From Alphaproteobacteria bacterium (GTDB lineage: Bacteria; Pseudomonadota; Alphaproteobacteria; Micropepsales; Micropepsaceae), in the NCBI GenBank assembly GCA_017983635.1, contig JAGOBA010000003.1, positions 310,001 to 374,000 of the forward strand: DNA of 64,000 bases, read 5' to 3'. The notes below the pieces were generated by a model. It worked only from the letters and a program-made list of their open reading frames with translations. It searched no databases and had not been told where the DNA came from. The first letter of the stretch is position 1, and every line of letters begins with the position of its first letter. The position numbers and the translations under genes are program-made. Shown in pieces: positions 1 through 9,111 of the stretch.

Positions 1-414
1 GCGTTCACGCAGGAAATGCCAGGGAACAATGTTCGAGTGATGCTCCATCTGGCTGAGCACGATCTCGTCGCTCTCGCCGATCGATTGACCGAGCGCGTTG
101 GCGACGAGGTTGATGGAATCCGTTCCACCGCCGGTGAAGATCACTTGGTCGACCGCGGGCGCGTTGATGAAGGCGCGCACTTTCTCGCGGGCGTTCTCGT
201 AGGCTTCGGTCGCGGCCGACGACAGCGCGTGCAGGCCGCGATGGACGTTGGCGTAGGAGCTTTGCATCAGGTTCGTCATCGCGTCGATGACGGCCTTGGG
301 CTTCTGCGCCGAGGCGGCGTTGTCCAGATAAACGAGCGGCTTGCCGTTCACCTGCGTGTGCAGGATCGGGAAGTCGGCGCGGATGCGCTCTACGTCGAAC
401 GCACGCGCGCTCAT
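1..414 (-). CDS. sufS: SufS, class II cysteine desulfurase (N-terminal 138 residues, cut by window edge)
   Basis: PLP-dependent desulfurase that takes sulfur from L-cysteine for Fe-S cluster assembly on SufBCD in the cytoplasm. The frame is open from an ATG at 414 to base 1 and encodes the aminotransferase class V N-terminus: YLDNAASAQKP at about residues 29-39, GTDSINLVANALG near 95-107, and EHHSN near 124-128, which carries the histidine that stacks on PLP in this family. The PLP lysine and the active-site cysteine lie outside the window. Its ATG overlaps the sufD stop (ATGA at 411-414), so the two are translationally coupled. It is more like SufS/CsdA than the IscS-like enzyme encoded at 4171-5313. 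Family call is secure; the 3' part is unseen. Confidence 0.93.
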   Translation of the reverse strand, partial: MSARAFDVERIRADFPILHTQVNGKPLVYLDNAASAQKPKAVIDAMTNLMQSSYANVHRGLHALSSAATEAYENAREKVRAFINAPAVDQVIFTGGGTDSINLVANALGQSIGESDEIVLSQMEHHSNIVPWHFLRER

Positions 415-1706
415 GACGCGGCTCCGATCTTGGCCATGCAACCGGCAAGCCAGGCCTCGACGGGCGCGCGGTACGGGTCCGGCAGGCGATCAGTGACTTC
501 GCCAAGGAACGCGGCCACGAGCAGGTTGCGCGCTTCGGTCTCCGGGATGCCGCGCGAGCGCAGGTAGAAGAGTTGGTCCGCGTCGAGCGCGCCGATGGCG
601 GCGCCGTGACCGCACTTCACGTCGTCGGCGAAGATTTCGAGTTCAGGCTTCTGGTCGATCTCCGCGTGCGGCGAGAGCAAGAGGGCGCGAGAGAGTTGGT
701 GGCTGTCGGTCTTTTGCGCTTCGGCTTTGACGGTGACCTTGCCCTGCACCACTGCGTGGCCGTTACCGGCGGCGATGCCCTTGGCGACGATGCGGCTCAC
801 CGTGTTCGGCGCTTCGTGGGTGACGTCGAGCGTGAAGTCGCTGTGCTCACCTTCTCCGGTGGCGTAGGCGCAGGCGAGCGAATAGTCAGCGCCGGTGCCG
901 GATAGGCGCGCTGTCGATTGTTGGCGCGCGAGCGCGGCGCCGGAGGATACGACGATGCCGCGGTACGAGGCGTCGCGCGCAAGATCGACGTTGTCGGAGC
1001 GAACGACGATGCTCTGAGCATCGCTCGCAGTCACGCGAAGGTGGCGCAGGCGCGCGCCGGGCTCCAGCGTGATCGCGGCGACGGTGCTCATGAAACCTTG
1101 CGTCGCGGGCTGGCCGTCGTCGATTTCGATGAGCGTGAGTTCGGCGTTTTCCTCAAGCGCGATCACGTTGCGCGTGTGCGCCATTCCGGGCCCGAGCGTG
1201 GTGCGCAGGATCACGGGGGCGGCGACTTGTATGCCACGACCGACGCGGATCAGCGTGCCGTCGCTGGCGAAGGCGAGGTTTAGGTTCTCAATCGCGTTGG
1301 CCGTCGGTTGCAACCATTGGCGCAACCAGAGCGACGGCATCGTGAGCGCTTCGGCAAGGCTGAGCACTTCGACGCCGTCCGGCAGGTCGTCGGTGTTCGG
1401 CGCGGAGACGACTTTGCCACCGGAGAGTTGGACGCGGTGCGCTTTCAGGTCGGCGAACAGATTGGGGGGCGTTGCTTCCGCGGATGCGGCAAGCGCGATC
1501 TCAGGCGCGAGCTTGTTGCGGAAGTCGGTGTACTTCCAAGCTTCGACGCGGCGATGCGGTAGACCGTCGCGCTGCAGGCGGGCGATTGCCTCGGCGCGCA
1601 GAGGCTGCAGCCAGGCGCCGCCGGGAAGATTCGCGCGCGCACTCGCGAACAGCGCGGCGATGGCGCCCTCCGGTGTCGCGTCGGGTTTGGTTTCGAGTGC
1701 GGCCAT
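411..1706 (-). CDS. sufD: SufD, Fe-S cluster assembly scaffold protein
   Basis: Partner of SufB in the SufBC2D scaffold, where nascent Fe-S clusters are built in the cytoplasm. The 431-residue protein has the SufB/SufD beta-helix core and the conserved C-terminal stretch DDVKCGHGAAIG followed by DQLFYLRSRG, the family hallmark. The N-terminal part is more variable, as usual for SufD. The ATG at 1706 coincides with the last base of the sufC stop codon, so spacing to sufC is essentially zero, and the 3' end overlaps sufS by ATGA. Position between sufC and sufS matches the usual suf order. Length is typical. Confidence 0.95.
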   Translation of the reverse strand: MAALETKPDATPEGAIAALFASARANLPGGAWLQPLRAEAIARLQRDGLPHRRVEAWKYTDFRNKLAPEIALAASAEATPPNLFADLKAHRVQLSGGKVVSAPNTDDLPDGVEVLSLAEALTMPSLWLRQWLQPTANAIENLNLAFASDGTLIRVGRGIQVAAPVILRTTLGPGMAHTRNVIALEENAELTLIEIDDGQPATQGFMSTVAAITLEPGARLRHLRVTASDAQSIVVRSDNVDLARDASYRGIVVSSGAALARQQSTARLSGTGADYSLACAYATGEGEHSDFTLDVTHEAPNTVSRIVAKGIAAGNGHAVVQGKVTVKAEAQKTDSHQLSRALLLSPHAEIDQKPELEIFADDVKCGHGAAIGALDADQLFYLRSRGIPETEARNLLVAAFLGEVTDRLPDPYRAPVEAWLAGCMAKIGAAS

Positions 1707-2452
1707 TAGGCTGCCTTCACGATCTCATCGTAGCCGTGGGCCTCAAGTTCTTTCGCGAGTTCGGGGCCGCCAGACTTCACGATGCGGCCGCCCGCCAGCA
1801 CGTGCACGCGGTCGGGCACGATGTGGTCGAGCAGGCGTTGATAGTGCGTGATCACCAGGAAGCTACGGTCGGGGGCACGAAGCGCGTTGACGCCGTTCGA
1901 CACGACTTTCAGTGCGTCGATGTCGAGGCCGGAGTCGGTTTCGTCGAGGATCGCGAGGCGCGGGAGCAGCATGGCCATTTGCAAGACTTCGTTGCGCTTC
2001 TTCTCGCCGCCGGAGAAGCCGACGTTGACGGCGCGCTTGATCATTTCATCCGACATGGAAAGCTTTTCGCGCTCGTTCTTGATCCGCTTCAGGAAGGTTA
2101 CGGCGTCGACTTCTGCCTCGCCGCGCGCCTTGAGTTGCGCGTTGAGCGCGGTGCGCAGGAAGTTGATGGTGGTGACACCGGGCAATTCGACCGGATATTG
2201 CAGCGCGAGAAAGATGCCGGCGGCGGCGCGTTCTTCGGCTTTCAACGGGGTGATGTCTTGGCCACGGAACGTGATCGAGCCGCTGGTGATCTCGTAGCCG
2301 GCACGGCCGGCGAGCACGTAGGATAGTGTGGATTTGCCGGAGCCGTTCGGGCCCATGATCGCGTGGACTTCACCCTCGCCGATCGACAGCGTTAGGCCCT
2401 TTAGGATTTTCTTGCCGTCGACGGTGACGTGCAGATCTTTGATCTCAAGCAT
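1706..2452 (-). CDS. sufC: SufC, Fe-S assembly ABC-type ATPase
   Basis: ATPase that drives the conformational change of SufBD during cluster assembly; cytoplasmic, not a transporter. Walker A GPNGSGKST is at residues 34-42, the ABC signature FSGGEKKRNE at about 146-155, and Walker B LAILDETDSGLDIDAL at about 166-181; these are SufC-specific forms. Two tandem ATGs exist at 2455 and 2452. I take 2452 because the product then begins MLEIKDLHV, like E. coli SufC, and an AAGG lies 8 bases upstream. The frame stays open further upstream, but that stretch overlaps the small membrane gene more deeply. The first codons overlap the end of that gene by about 8 bases. 248 residues, normal length. Confidence 0.96.
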   Translation of the reverse strand: MLEIKDLHVTVDGKKILKGLTLSIGEGEVHAIMGPNGSGKSTLSYVLAGRAGYEITSGSITFRGQDITPLKAEERAAAGIFLALQYPVELPGVTTINFLRTALNAQLKARGEAEVDAVTFLKRIKNEREKLSMSDEMIKRAVNVGFSGGEKKRNEVLQMAMLLPRLAILDETDSGLDIDALKVVSNGVNALRAPDRSFLVITHYQRLLDHIVPDRVHVLAGGRIVKSGGPELAKELEAHGYDEIVKAA

Positions 2453-2711
2453 CATAGTTGCCTTGGTACGGTCCAACCTCGCGACCGGAGCGCCGGCGGC
2501 GGAACAGGTTGGCGATGTAGAGGTAAGCGCCAGCGACGAGGGCGACGACGGCGGCCACGATCAGGAGCGTCGAGGCGATGATCGCGATCAGCGCCAGCAT
2601 CGCGATTCCAACCGCGACAATCGTGGTCACGCGGAACCAATCGCGCCAGGTCTTGGGGCGGATGTGGTCCCAATTGATGTAGACGCGGGGCATGTCGCGC
2701 GGGTCGGTCAT
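2445..2711 (-). CDS. Small membrane protein of 88 residues inside the suf operon, function unknown
   Basis: Unrecognised family. The ATG at 2711 overlaps the sufB stop (ATGA at 2708-2711) and its stop overlaps the sufC start, so it is wedged between sufB and sufC with translational coupling on both sides; this is the main evidence that it is real. The product has a polar N-terminus rich in Trp and Arg, one long hydrophobic stretch at about residues 28-69 (possibly a two-pass hairpin), an RRRR cluster at 71-74 and a short soluble tail. No Cys or His cluster is present, so direct Fe-S binding looks unlikely. The positive cluster after the hydrophobic part suggests a cytoplasmic C-terminus. A role in Fe-S assembly is inferred from position only. 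Confidence 0.8.
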   Translation of the reverse strand: MTDPRDMPRVYINWDHIRPKTWRDWFRVTTIVAVGIAMLALIAIIASTLLIVAAVVALVAGAYLYIANLFRRRRSGREVGPYQGNYDA

Positions 2712-4159
2712 CCGACGCTCCCTTCCAACGACACGCCGATCAGCTTCTGCGCTTCGACGGCGAATTCCATCGGCAGGTTCTGGAGCACGTCGCGGCAGAA
2801 GCCATTGACGATGAGCGTTACCGCTTCCTCCGCAGGGATGCCGCGTTGCAGGCAGTAGAACAGTTGGTCGTCGCTGATCTTCGAGGTTGTCGCTTCGTGC
2901 TCGAACTGAGCGGTCGGGTTGCGTGCTTCGATGTAGGGCACGGTGTGGGCGCCGCATTTCGCGCCGATGAGAAGCGAGTCGCATTGCGTGTAGTTTCGCG
3001 CGTTCTCGGCTTTGGCATGGGCGCTGACCAGGCCGCGATAGGTGTTCTGCGCTTGGCCGGCGCTGATCCCCTTCGAGATGATGCGCGAGCGGGTGTTGCG
3101 GCCGAGGTGGACCATTTTTGTGCCGGTGTCGGCTTGCTGATGGTGGTTGGCGATCGCGATTGAGAAGAACTCGCCGACGGATTCATCGCCGCGCAGGATG
3201 CAGCTTGGGTATTTCCAGGTGATGGCGGAGCCGGTTTCGACTTGCGTCCAGCTGATCTTCGAGCGCGCGCCGCGGCAGTCGCCACGCTTGGTGACGAAGT
3301 TGTAGATGCCGCCTTTGCCGTTCTCGTCGCCGGGGTACCAGTTCTGCACGGTCGAGTATTTGATCTCGGCGTCGTCCAGCGCGATCAGTTCCACGACCGC
3401 GGCGTGGAGCTGGTTCTCGTCGCGCATCGGGGCGGTGCAGCCTTCGAGATACGAAACGTAGGAACCCTTGTCGGCGATGATCAGCGTGCGCTCGAACTGG
3501 CCGGTTTCGGCCTCGTTGATACGGAAATATGTCGAGAGTTCCATCGGGCAGCGCACGCCCGGCGGAATGTAAACGAACGAGCCGTCGCTGAAGACGGCGG
3601 AGTTCAGCGTCGCGAAGAAGTTGTCGGTGACGGGCACGACCGTGCCTAGATACTTGCGCACGAGTTCGGGGTGCGTTTGCAACGCTTCCGAGATCGGACA
3701 GAAGATGACGCCTGCTTCTTTCAGCTTTCCCTTGAATGTGGTCGCGACCGAGACGCTGTCGAACACGGCGTCGACGGCTACGCCGGCCAGCATCTTCTGT
3801 TCGGTCAGAGGAATGCCGAGCTTCTTATAGGTTTCGAGCAGCTTTGGATCGACCTGATCGAGGCTGTCGAGCTTCGGCTTCGACTTCGGCGCGGAATAGT
3901 AATAGGCGTCCTGATAGTCGATCGTCGGATACTTTACGCGGGCCCAACGCGGTTCCTTCATGCTCTGCCACCGCTCGAACGCCGCGAGGCGCCAGTCGAG
4001 CATCCATGCCGGTTCATTCTTCTTGGCCGAGATGAAGCGCACTGTGTCGGCGCTGAGACCCTTCGGCGCCTTCTCGCTTTCGATGTCCGTGACGAAGCCG
4101 TACTTGTAGCGATCGCCGCCGCGGTCGGTGACTGCATCGATCGTTGCTTGCTCGGCCAT
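2708..4159 (-). CDS. sufB: SufB, Fe-S cluster assembly scaffold protein
   Basis: Main scaffold subunit of SufBC2D, accepting sulfur and building the cluster in the cytoplasm. The 483-residue protein has the long conserved SufB N-terminus absent from SufD, the central [20 protein letters not shown] segment, and the C-terminal [11 protein letters not shown] with [18 protein letters not shown], all typical SufB signatures. The ATG at 4159 lies 11 bases after the stop of the IscS-like gene. The 3' end overlaps the small membrane gene by ATGA. Length and motifs are normal. Confidence 0.97.
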   Translation of the reverse strand: MAEQATIDAVTDRGGDRYKYGFVTDIESEKAPKGLSADTVRFISAKKNEPAWMLDWRLAAFERWQSMKEPRWARVKYPTIDYQDAYYYSAPKSKPKLDSLDQVDPKLLETYKKLGIPLTEQKMLAGVAVDAVFDSVSVATTFKGKLKEAGVIFCPISEALQTHPELVRKYLGTVVPVTDNFFATLNSAVFSDGSFVYIPPGVRCPMELSTYFRINEAETGQFERTLIIADKGSYVSYLEGCTAPMRDENQLHAAVVELIALDDAEIKYSTVQNWYPGDENGKGGIYNFVTKRGDCRGARSKISWTQVETGSAITWKYPSCILRGDESVGEFFSIAIANHHQQADTGTKMVHLGRNTRSRIISKGISAGQAQNTYRGLVSAHAKAENARNYTQCDSLLIGAKCGAHTVPYIEARNPTAQFEHEATTSKISDDQLFYCLQRGIPAEEAVTLIVNGFCRDVLQNLPMEFAVEAQKLIGVSLEGSVG

Positions 4160-4170
4160 CGTTGTGTCCT

Positions 4171-5313
4171 TCAGGCCGCCGCACGCGACGCGGCGCGCTT
4201 GACGATGCGCGCCCAGGCGTCGGCGAAGGCCTTGAGTTCGTCTTCCGTCGTGTTCCAGCCGAAGCTTACGCGAATGGCGGACGCCGCCACTTGAGGCTCC
4301 ACCCCCATCGCGGTCAACACGTGACTGCGCGTCACTTTGCCCGACGAACAGGCAGCGCCGGCGCTCACCGCAAAGCCGTCGAGATCGAGCGCTATCACCA
4401 TGTTCTCCGACGGTACGGATGGTGCAGCGACGCAGATCGTGGCGGGCAGGCGTGGTGCATCGGCGCCGATGATGACGGCGTCCGGCGATGCAACCTTCAA
4501 CTGACGTTCGAGTGTCGCGCGCCAGGCGGCGTGATTCGGGTTTGGTTTGATCCCGGCCGCAGCGCCAAAGGCTGCAATGGCGGCGACGTTTTCGGTGCCA
4601 GCGCGACGACCTTGCTCCTGACCGCCGCCGAGGATTTGCGGCGCGAATGGCGCGCCCTCACGCACGATCAACGCGCCGATGCCTTGCGGACCGCCGAGTT
4701 TGTGCGCGCTCAGCGTCAGGTAGTCGATGCCCTGCGTACTGAGCTCCGTCTTTCCTGCGGCCTGTACGGCGTCAGAATGCACCAACGCGCCGTTCGCTCG
4801 CGCGAGAGCTACGACTTCTGCCACCGGCTGCAGGACGCCGGTTTCGTTGTTGGCTGCCATTACCGAGATCAGCGCGCGGCCTTTGCCTTCCATCAGAAGC
4901 CGCCGGAGTTCCGCGAGGTCGACTATCCCGGCACTTGTCACCGGGCATTCCAATACGCGCAATCCCGGTATGGTTTCCTCGCACCCGCGTGCGGTGGCGC
5001 GTACGGAGTCGTGCTCAATTGCCGAGACGATCATGCGCGTGATGCGCTCGCCGGCCGCGGCCGCGCCCTGGATCGCACCGCGCAGGGCGAGCGCGTTTGC
5101 TTCCGAGCCGCCGCTGGTGAAGACGACATCGTCAGCACGAGCACCGGCAAGTGAGGCGACCTGGCGACGGGCGTTCTCGATCAGTTGGCGCGCGCCACGT
5201 CCTTCGGCATGCACCGATTGGGCGTTGCTGGACGTGTTAAGTGCGGCCAGCATTGCTGCCCTCGCTTCCGGGCGCAGCGGTGCGGTCGCATTGTGATCGA
5301 GATAAACGCGCAT
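4171..5313 (-). CDS. Class I (IscS/NifS-type) cysteine desulfurase
   Basis: PLP enzyme producing protein-bound persulfide from cysteine. Of 380 residues, His101 (AIEHDSV) is the PLP-stacking residue, Lys205 in [10 protein letters not shown] is the Schiff-base lysine, and Cys322 in AGAACSSGK sits in the flexible loop that carries the persulfide in class I enzymes. [15 protein letters not shown] is a typical class I stretch. It is the first structural gene after the regulator (2-base gap) and precedes sufB by 11 bases. A class II SufS is also encoded at the operon's far end, so two desulfurases are co-transcribed; which one feeds SufBCD cannot be read from sequence. Confidence 0.94.
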   Translation of the reverse strand: MRVYLDHNATAPLRPEARAAMLAALNTSSNAQSVHAEGRGARQLIENARRQVASLAGARADDVVFTSGGSEANALALRGAIQGAAAAGERITRMIVSAIEHDSVRATARGCEETIPGLRVLECPVTSAGIVDLAELRRLLMEGKGRALISVMAANNETGVLQPVAEVVALARANGALVHSDAVQAAGKTELSTQGIDYLTLSAHKLGGPQGIGALIVREGAPFAPQILGGGQEQGRRAGTENVAAIAAFGAAAGIKPNPNHAAWRATLERQLKVASPDAVIIGADAPRLPATICVAAPSVPSENMVIALDLDGFAVSAGAACSSGKVTRSHVLTAMGVEPQVAASAIRVSFGWNTTEDELKAFADAWARIVKRAASRAAA

Positions 5314-5315
5314 CG

Positions 5316-5774
5316 TTAGGCTGCTGCGTGCTCCCGCTTGTCGACGCCTCGGCTCATGCCGGCGACGCGTTTGTTGACGACATCGGCGATCGTGACAGCG
5401 CTCAGGAAGAGGTGTATCTGGCGGCCGAGTTCTTCCCAGAGGTCGTGCGTGACGCAGCGGCCCTGCTGGCCGGTACAGCCGAGCGACGAGGCGAGGTCGC
5501 AGCGCGTGGCTTTGATCGGTTCGTCGACCGCCAACATGATGTCGGCGATGCGGGTTTCTTCTGCCGGACGGGCGAGCTTATAGCCGCCGCCGGGGCCGCG
5601 GGCGCTGATGACCAGGCCGCCGCGCCGCAGACGCGCAAAAAGCTGCTCCAGGTAGGACAGCGAAATCTCCTGGCGCTGGGCAATCTCGTTTAGGGCGACG
5701 GGCTTGCCGTTGCCGTTCCGGGCCAAATCGACCATCGCCATCACGGCGTAGCGGCCCTTGGTGCTTAGGTTCAT
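5316..5774 (-). CDS. iscR: IscR-like Rrf2-family Fe-S-sensing transcription regulator
   Basis: Winged-helix regulator that senses Fe-S status and probably controls the suf operon it heads. 152 residues; the N-terminal MNLSTKGRYAVMAMVDLA and the helix-turn-helix around residues 27-60 are classic Rrf2. Cys92, Cys100 and Cys107 followed by His110 reproduce the C-C-C-H ligand set of IscR-type proteins, with slightly longer spacing between the first two cysteines than in E. coli. I chose the ATG at 5774: it has GAGGA about 9 bases upstream and lies downstream of the promoter at 5884-5912, whereas the longest open frame would start inside that promoter. A repressor of the SufR type is an alternative name. 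Confidence 0.93.
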   Translation of the reverse strand: MNLSTKGRYAVMAMVDLARNGNGKPVALNEIAQRQEISLSYLEQLFARLRRGGLVISARGPGGGYKLARPAEETRIADIMLAVDEPIKATRCDLASSLGCTGQQGRCVTHDLWEELGRQIHLFLSAVTIADVVNKRVAGMSRGVDKREHAAA

Positions 5775-5883
5775 GGGGTCGATTTCCTCTTCTAAAGGTG
5801 CGTCGAAAATGCGCTTTCGCGATTTTCTTGATCTGGCGCCCGGCACCCGTGTTAGAAAGCCCGCCCTGTAGCTTTCTTCGCGC

Positions 5884-5912
5884 GATATAGATTTCCCCAG
5901 TGGAGAGGTCAA
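5884..5912 (-). promoter_or_regulatory. Sigma-70-type promoter of the iscR-suf operon
   Basis: On the minus strand TTGACC (5907-5912) is followed by a 17-base spacer and TATATC (5884-5889), a near-consensus -35/-10 pair. It lies about 110 bases upstream of the regulator's ATG, leaving room for a leader. No perfect IscR operator was recognised, though regulation by the first gene product is expected from the family. Confidence 0.7.
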
Positions 5913-6044
5913 GTATTCGGCCCAAGCGAATTTTTCGTGTTAGGCCAATAACTTGGGCACTTCTGCCCTTTCCGAGCGACTGCAGAATCCTACATCTGGT
6001 TTGTGTGAATCAGGCCTGGGTGCGGAACAAGGTGAACGAACGAT

Positions 6045-6704
6045 ATGCCTGACGTGATTTTTGCCGGACCCTCTGGCCGCCTTGAGGGGAAGTACCAGCA
6101 CCAGAAGCACAAGTCGGCGCCGATCGCGCTGATCCTCCATCCCCACCCTCAGCATGGCGGCACGATGAATAATCGCGTGTCGTACGAGATGTTCTACTGC
6201 TTCCAGCGGCGCGGCTGCTCGGTTTTGCGGTTCAACTTCCGTGGGGTCGGGCGAAGCCAGGGCTCGTTTGACGGCGGGATCGGCGAGCTTTCGGACGCGG
6301 CGGCGGCTTTGGACTGGCTGCAAATGATGAACCCCGGCGCGCAGACGTGCTGGGTTGCGGGCTTCTCGTTCGGAGCGTGGATCGGGATGCAATTGCTCAT
6401 GCGGCGGCCGGAGATTCATGCGTTCATCTCGGTCGCGCCGCCAGCGAACATCTATGACTTCACGTTCTTGGCGCCCTGCCCCGCTTCCGGTTTGATCGTG
6501 CACGGACGCAACGATCAGGTCTCGCCAGAGGCCGACGTACAGAAGCTGGTCGATCGGTTGAACGCGCAGCGTGGGATCAAGATCACGCAGACGAAGATCG
6601 AAGGCGCGAACCACTTCTTCGATCAGAACACACCGGATCTCGTGAAGGCGATCGAAGATTATCTCGATATGCGCATGCCGCCGGTGGAAGAGCCGTCGGG
6701 TTAG
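6045..6704 (+). CDS. Alpha/beta hydrolase, COG2945-like
   Basis: Predicted cytoplasmic serine hydrolase of 219 residues with unknown substrate. The nucleophile elbow GFSFGAW puts Ser108 at the active site. Asp157 (HGRNDQVS) and His190 (EGANHFF) complete the triad. The early LHPHPQHGGTMNN and FNFRGVGRSQG segments are typical of this group, with the first glycine-rich loop forming the oxyanion hole. It starts at an ATG preceded by AAGGTG and is transcribed away from the suf promoter. Its TAG overlaps the anmK stop from the other strand (TTAG, 6701-6704). It could be an esterase or thioesterase; sequence does not decide. Confidence 0.88.
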   Translation: MPDVIFAGPSGRLEGKYQHQKHKSAPIALILHPHPQHGGTMNNRVSYEMFYCFQRRGCSVLRFNFRGVGRSQGSFDGGIGELSDAAAALDWLQMMNPGAQTCWVAGFSFGAWIGMQLLMRRPEIHAFISVAPPANIYDFTFLAPCPASGLIVHGRNDQVSPEADVQKLVDRLNAQRGIKITQTKIEGANHFFDQNTPDLVKAIEDYLDMRMPPVEEPSG

Positions 6705-7807
6705 CGAACGACGCCTGAGAACACACCGCCGGATGACGGGCGGGGTGCGCCTGTCGTTGTGGGAAACGTGAACGGCAAGCCGCGCATGGCGCGAACAGCC
6801 AGATAGGCAATCGCTTCCGCCTCTACGAAGTCGCCGCGCCAGCCGGCATCTTCGGCGCCGATCACATTGACATCCGGCAATGCGGCGCGGAGCTCTCGCA
6901 TGAGTGTCGCGTTCAGGCGGCCGCCGCCGCAGACGATCCACTCGTTGGGTATTTCGCGGAAATGCTGGCGGGAGTTCGCGGCCGCGTGGGCAGTGAAAGC
7001 AGTCAGCGTTGCGGCTCCGTCGGCCGCGTTCAGGTTGCTTGCGATGTCGAGGTTGAAGGCTTGGCGATCGAGCGACTTCGGCGGCGGCTTGTCGAGATAG
7101 GGTTGCTTGAGGAGTTGCTGCAGGATGTTGGTGTTCACTCGGCCGCTTGCCGCGAGCGCGCCGCCCTTGTCGATGGGTTGACCGGTGTGTTTCAGCGCCC
7201 AGTCGTCGATGGGGCCGTTGCCGGGGCCAGTGTCGAAGGCGATGAGGGTGCCGTTGCGGCCCAAGAAGGTGACGTTGGCGACGCCGCCAATGTTGAGGAT
7301 GGCGACCGGTGCGCGCTCACTTGCCAGCGCTGCATGATAGATCGGGACGATTGGGGCGCCCTGGCCGCCGGCGCGAATGTCAGCCGAGCGGAAGTCGTTG
7401 ACGACGTCGATGCCGGTCAGTTGCGCGAGCAAGGGGCCAGATCCGATCTGCAGGGTCATGCGCGCTTCCGGCCGATGAATCAGCGTTTGGCCGTGGAAGC
7501 CGATGAGGTCGATGTCGGTAGTCGCAAGGTGTGCGCGCATGAGAAGCGCGTTCACCGCTAGCGCGTGCGCCTGCGTCAATTCGCGCTCAAGCACGACGAC
7601 GTCGAGCGGCAGTGGACCCGTCGTCGGCAACGCCGCCGCGGCTTCCAGTCCGCAGGCGAGCTTGGCGCGCATTTCCGGCGGGTAGGGTTCGAAGTGGGTC
7701 GGGCCGAAGGCTGCAATGCGTTCGCCATCGGTGTCGAGAATCGCCGCGTCGATGCCGTCCATCGACGTGCCGCTCATCAGACCAAGCGCCTTCAGGACAC
7801 GCGCCAT
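6701..7807 (-). CDS. anmK: Anhydro-N-acetylmuramic acid kinase
   Basis: Cytoplasmic kinase that opens the 1,6-anhydro bond and phosphorylates anhMurNAc to MurNAc-6-phosphate during peptidoglycan recycling. The 368-residue protein begins with [12 protein letters not shown], the family's ATP-binding signature, and has [21 protein letters not shown] and [13 protein letters not shown], all AnmK hallmarks of the actin-like ATPase fold. Length is typical. The gene is monocistronic as far as visible, divergent from tyrS with a 53-base gap, and ends tail-to-tail on the hydrolase gene. Confidence 0.95.
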   Translation of the reverse strand: MARVLKALGLMSGTSMDGIDAAILDTDGERIAAFGPTHFEPYPPEMRAKLACGLEAAAALPTTGPLPLDVVVLERELTQAHALAVNALLMRAHLATTDIDLIGFHGQTLIHRPEARMTLQIGSGPLLAQLTGIDVVNDFRSADIRAGGQGAPIVPIYHAALASERAPVAILNIGGVANVTFLGRNGTLIAFDTGPGNGPIDDWALKHTGQPIDKGGALAASGRVNTNILQQLLKQPYLDKPPPKSLDRQAFNLDIASNLNAADGAATLTAFTAHAAANSRQHFREIPNEWIVCGGGRLNATLMRELRAALPDVNVIGAEDAGWRGDFVEAEAIAYLAVRAMRGLPFTFPTTTGAPRPSSGGVFSGVVR

Positions 7808-7827
7808 TTCGTGCTAACACCCGCCCC

Positions 7828-7856
7828 TTCGGTTCGAATCCACAAGGCTTTATAAC
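7828..7856 (+). promoter_or_regulatory. Possible promoter for a leaderless tyrS transcript
   Basis: TATAAC (7851-7856) lies four bases before the tyrS ATG, and TTCGGT (7828-7833) sits 17 bases upstream of it. No Shine-Dalgarno sequence is suitably placed; the only AAGG is about 13 bases from the ATG. If used, transcription would begin at or very near the start codon. The -35 match is weak. Confidence 0.4.
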
Positions 7857-7860
7857 GACG

Positions 7861-9111
7861 ATGAGCGCGTTCCGCTCCCCCTTCTTGAACGAATTCGCGG
7901 CGCGCGGGCACTTGCACCAGTGCACGAACAGCGATGGGCTTGATGAGCTTTTGGCGAAGGAACGCGTCGCCGGCTATATCGGCTTCGATTGCACGGCGCC
8001 GAGCCTGCACATCGGCAATCTTACGCAAATCATGAGGCTGCGCGTGCTGCAGCGGGGCGGACACAAGCCGATCGTTGTGGTCGGCGGCGGTACGACGAAG
8101 ATCGGCGATCCTTCCGGCAAGGACGAAACGCGGCAGCTGCTGACGGACGAGAAGATTCAGGAAAACAAGCTACGCCACATGGAGATCTACCGCCGGTTCC
8201 TGACCTTCGGCGACGGACCGACGGATGCGATCATGGTCGACAATGCGGAGTGGCTTGAGAAGCTCGAGTACATTCCGTTCCTGCGCGACATCGGGCGGCA
8301 CTTCACGATCAACCGCATGATCACGATGGACAGCGTGAAGCTCCGGCTCGATCGCGAGCAGCCGCTGACCTTCCTCGAATTCAACTACATGATCCTGCAG
8401 TCGTACGATTTCGCCGAACTCTACCGGCGCTACGGCTGCCGGTTGCAGATGGGCGGCTCGGACCAATGGGGCAACATCGTCTCCGGCATCGATCTGGCGC
8501 GGCGGACGGACAACGTGGAGCTATTTGGGCTGACCTCGCCTCTGATCACGACGTCGTCGGGCGCGAAAATGGGTAAGTCGGTGTCGGGGGCCGTGTGGCT
8601 CTCGGCCGATATGCTTTCGCCGTACGAATACTGGCAGTACTGGCGCAACGTCGAAGACGCGGATGTCGGGCGGTTCTTGCGCGTGTTCACGGATATGCCG
8701 TTGGCGGAGATCGCGCGGCTTGAGAAGCTGCAAGGCGCGGAGCTGAACGACGCGAAGAAAACGCTCGCCAATGAAGCGACGGCGCTTTGCCATGGCCGGG
8801 CTGAGGCGGAACGTGCTGCGGATACGGCGCGGCAGACGTTCGAAGGTGGCGGCATATCGGCGAACTTGCCGACCGTGGACATTCCGCGGGCTGATTTCGC
8901 AAGTGGTATCGGCGTGTTGGCGGCGTTTACGCGAGCCGGGCTAACGTCATCAAATGGCGACGCGCGGCGGCAGATCGCCGGTGGCGGGTTGCGCGTGAAC
9001 GACGATGCGGTGGCGGACGAGAAGCTGACGCTCGGCGAAGCGCATTTGCGTGACGGCGTTATCAAGCTTTCGCTCGGCAAGAAAAAGCACGTGCTGCTGC
9101 GGCCGGTTTAG
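7861..9111 (+). CDS. tyrS: Tyrosyl-tRNA synthetase
   Basis: Class I aminoacyl-tRNA synthetase charging tRNA-Tyr. 416 residues from the ATG at 7861. The HIGH-type motif is PSLHIGNL, the KMSKS-type loop is AKMGKS, and the tyrosine/tRNA-binding region contains [13 protein letters not shown]-terminal S4-like RNA-binding domain ([14 protein letters not shown]) closes the protein. The open frame runs further upstream from 7612, but that overlaps anmK and lacks family sequence, so it is rejected. The TAG overlaps the next gene's stop on the other strand as TTAG (9108-9111). Essential housekeeping gene; call is secure. Confidence 0.97.
   Translation: MSAFRSPFLNEFAARGHLHQCTNSDGLDELLAKERVAGYIGFDCTAPSLHIGNLTQIMRLRVLQRGGHKPIVVVGGGTTKIGDPSGKDETRQLLTDEKIQENKLRHMEIYRRFLTFGDGPTDAIMVDNAEWLEKLEYIPFLRDIGRHFTINRMITMDSVKLRLDREQPLTFLEFNYMILQSYDFAELYRRYGCRLQMGGSDQWGNIVSGIDLARRTDNVELFGLTSPLITTSSGAKMGKSVSGAVWLSADMLSPYEYWQYWRNVEDADVGRFLRVFTDMPLAEIARLEKLQGAELNDAKKTLANEATALCHGRAEAERAADTARQTFEGGGISANLPTVDIPRADFASGIGVLAAFTRAGLTSSNGDARRQIAGGGLRVNDDAVADEKLTLGEAHLRDGVIKLSLGKKKHVLLRPV

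Noticed and set aside
7826..7842. tRNA T-loop-like GGTTCGAATCC
   Set aside because: The flanking bases do not form the T-stem, no acceptor or anticodon arms exist around it, and the gap between anmK and tyrS is only 53 bases.
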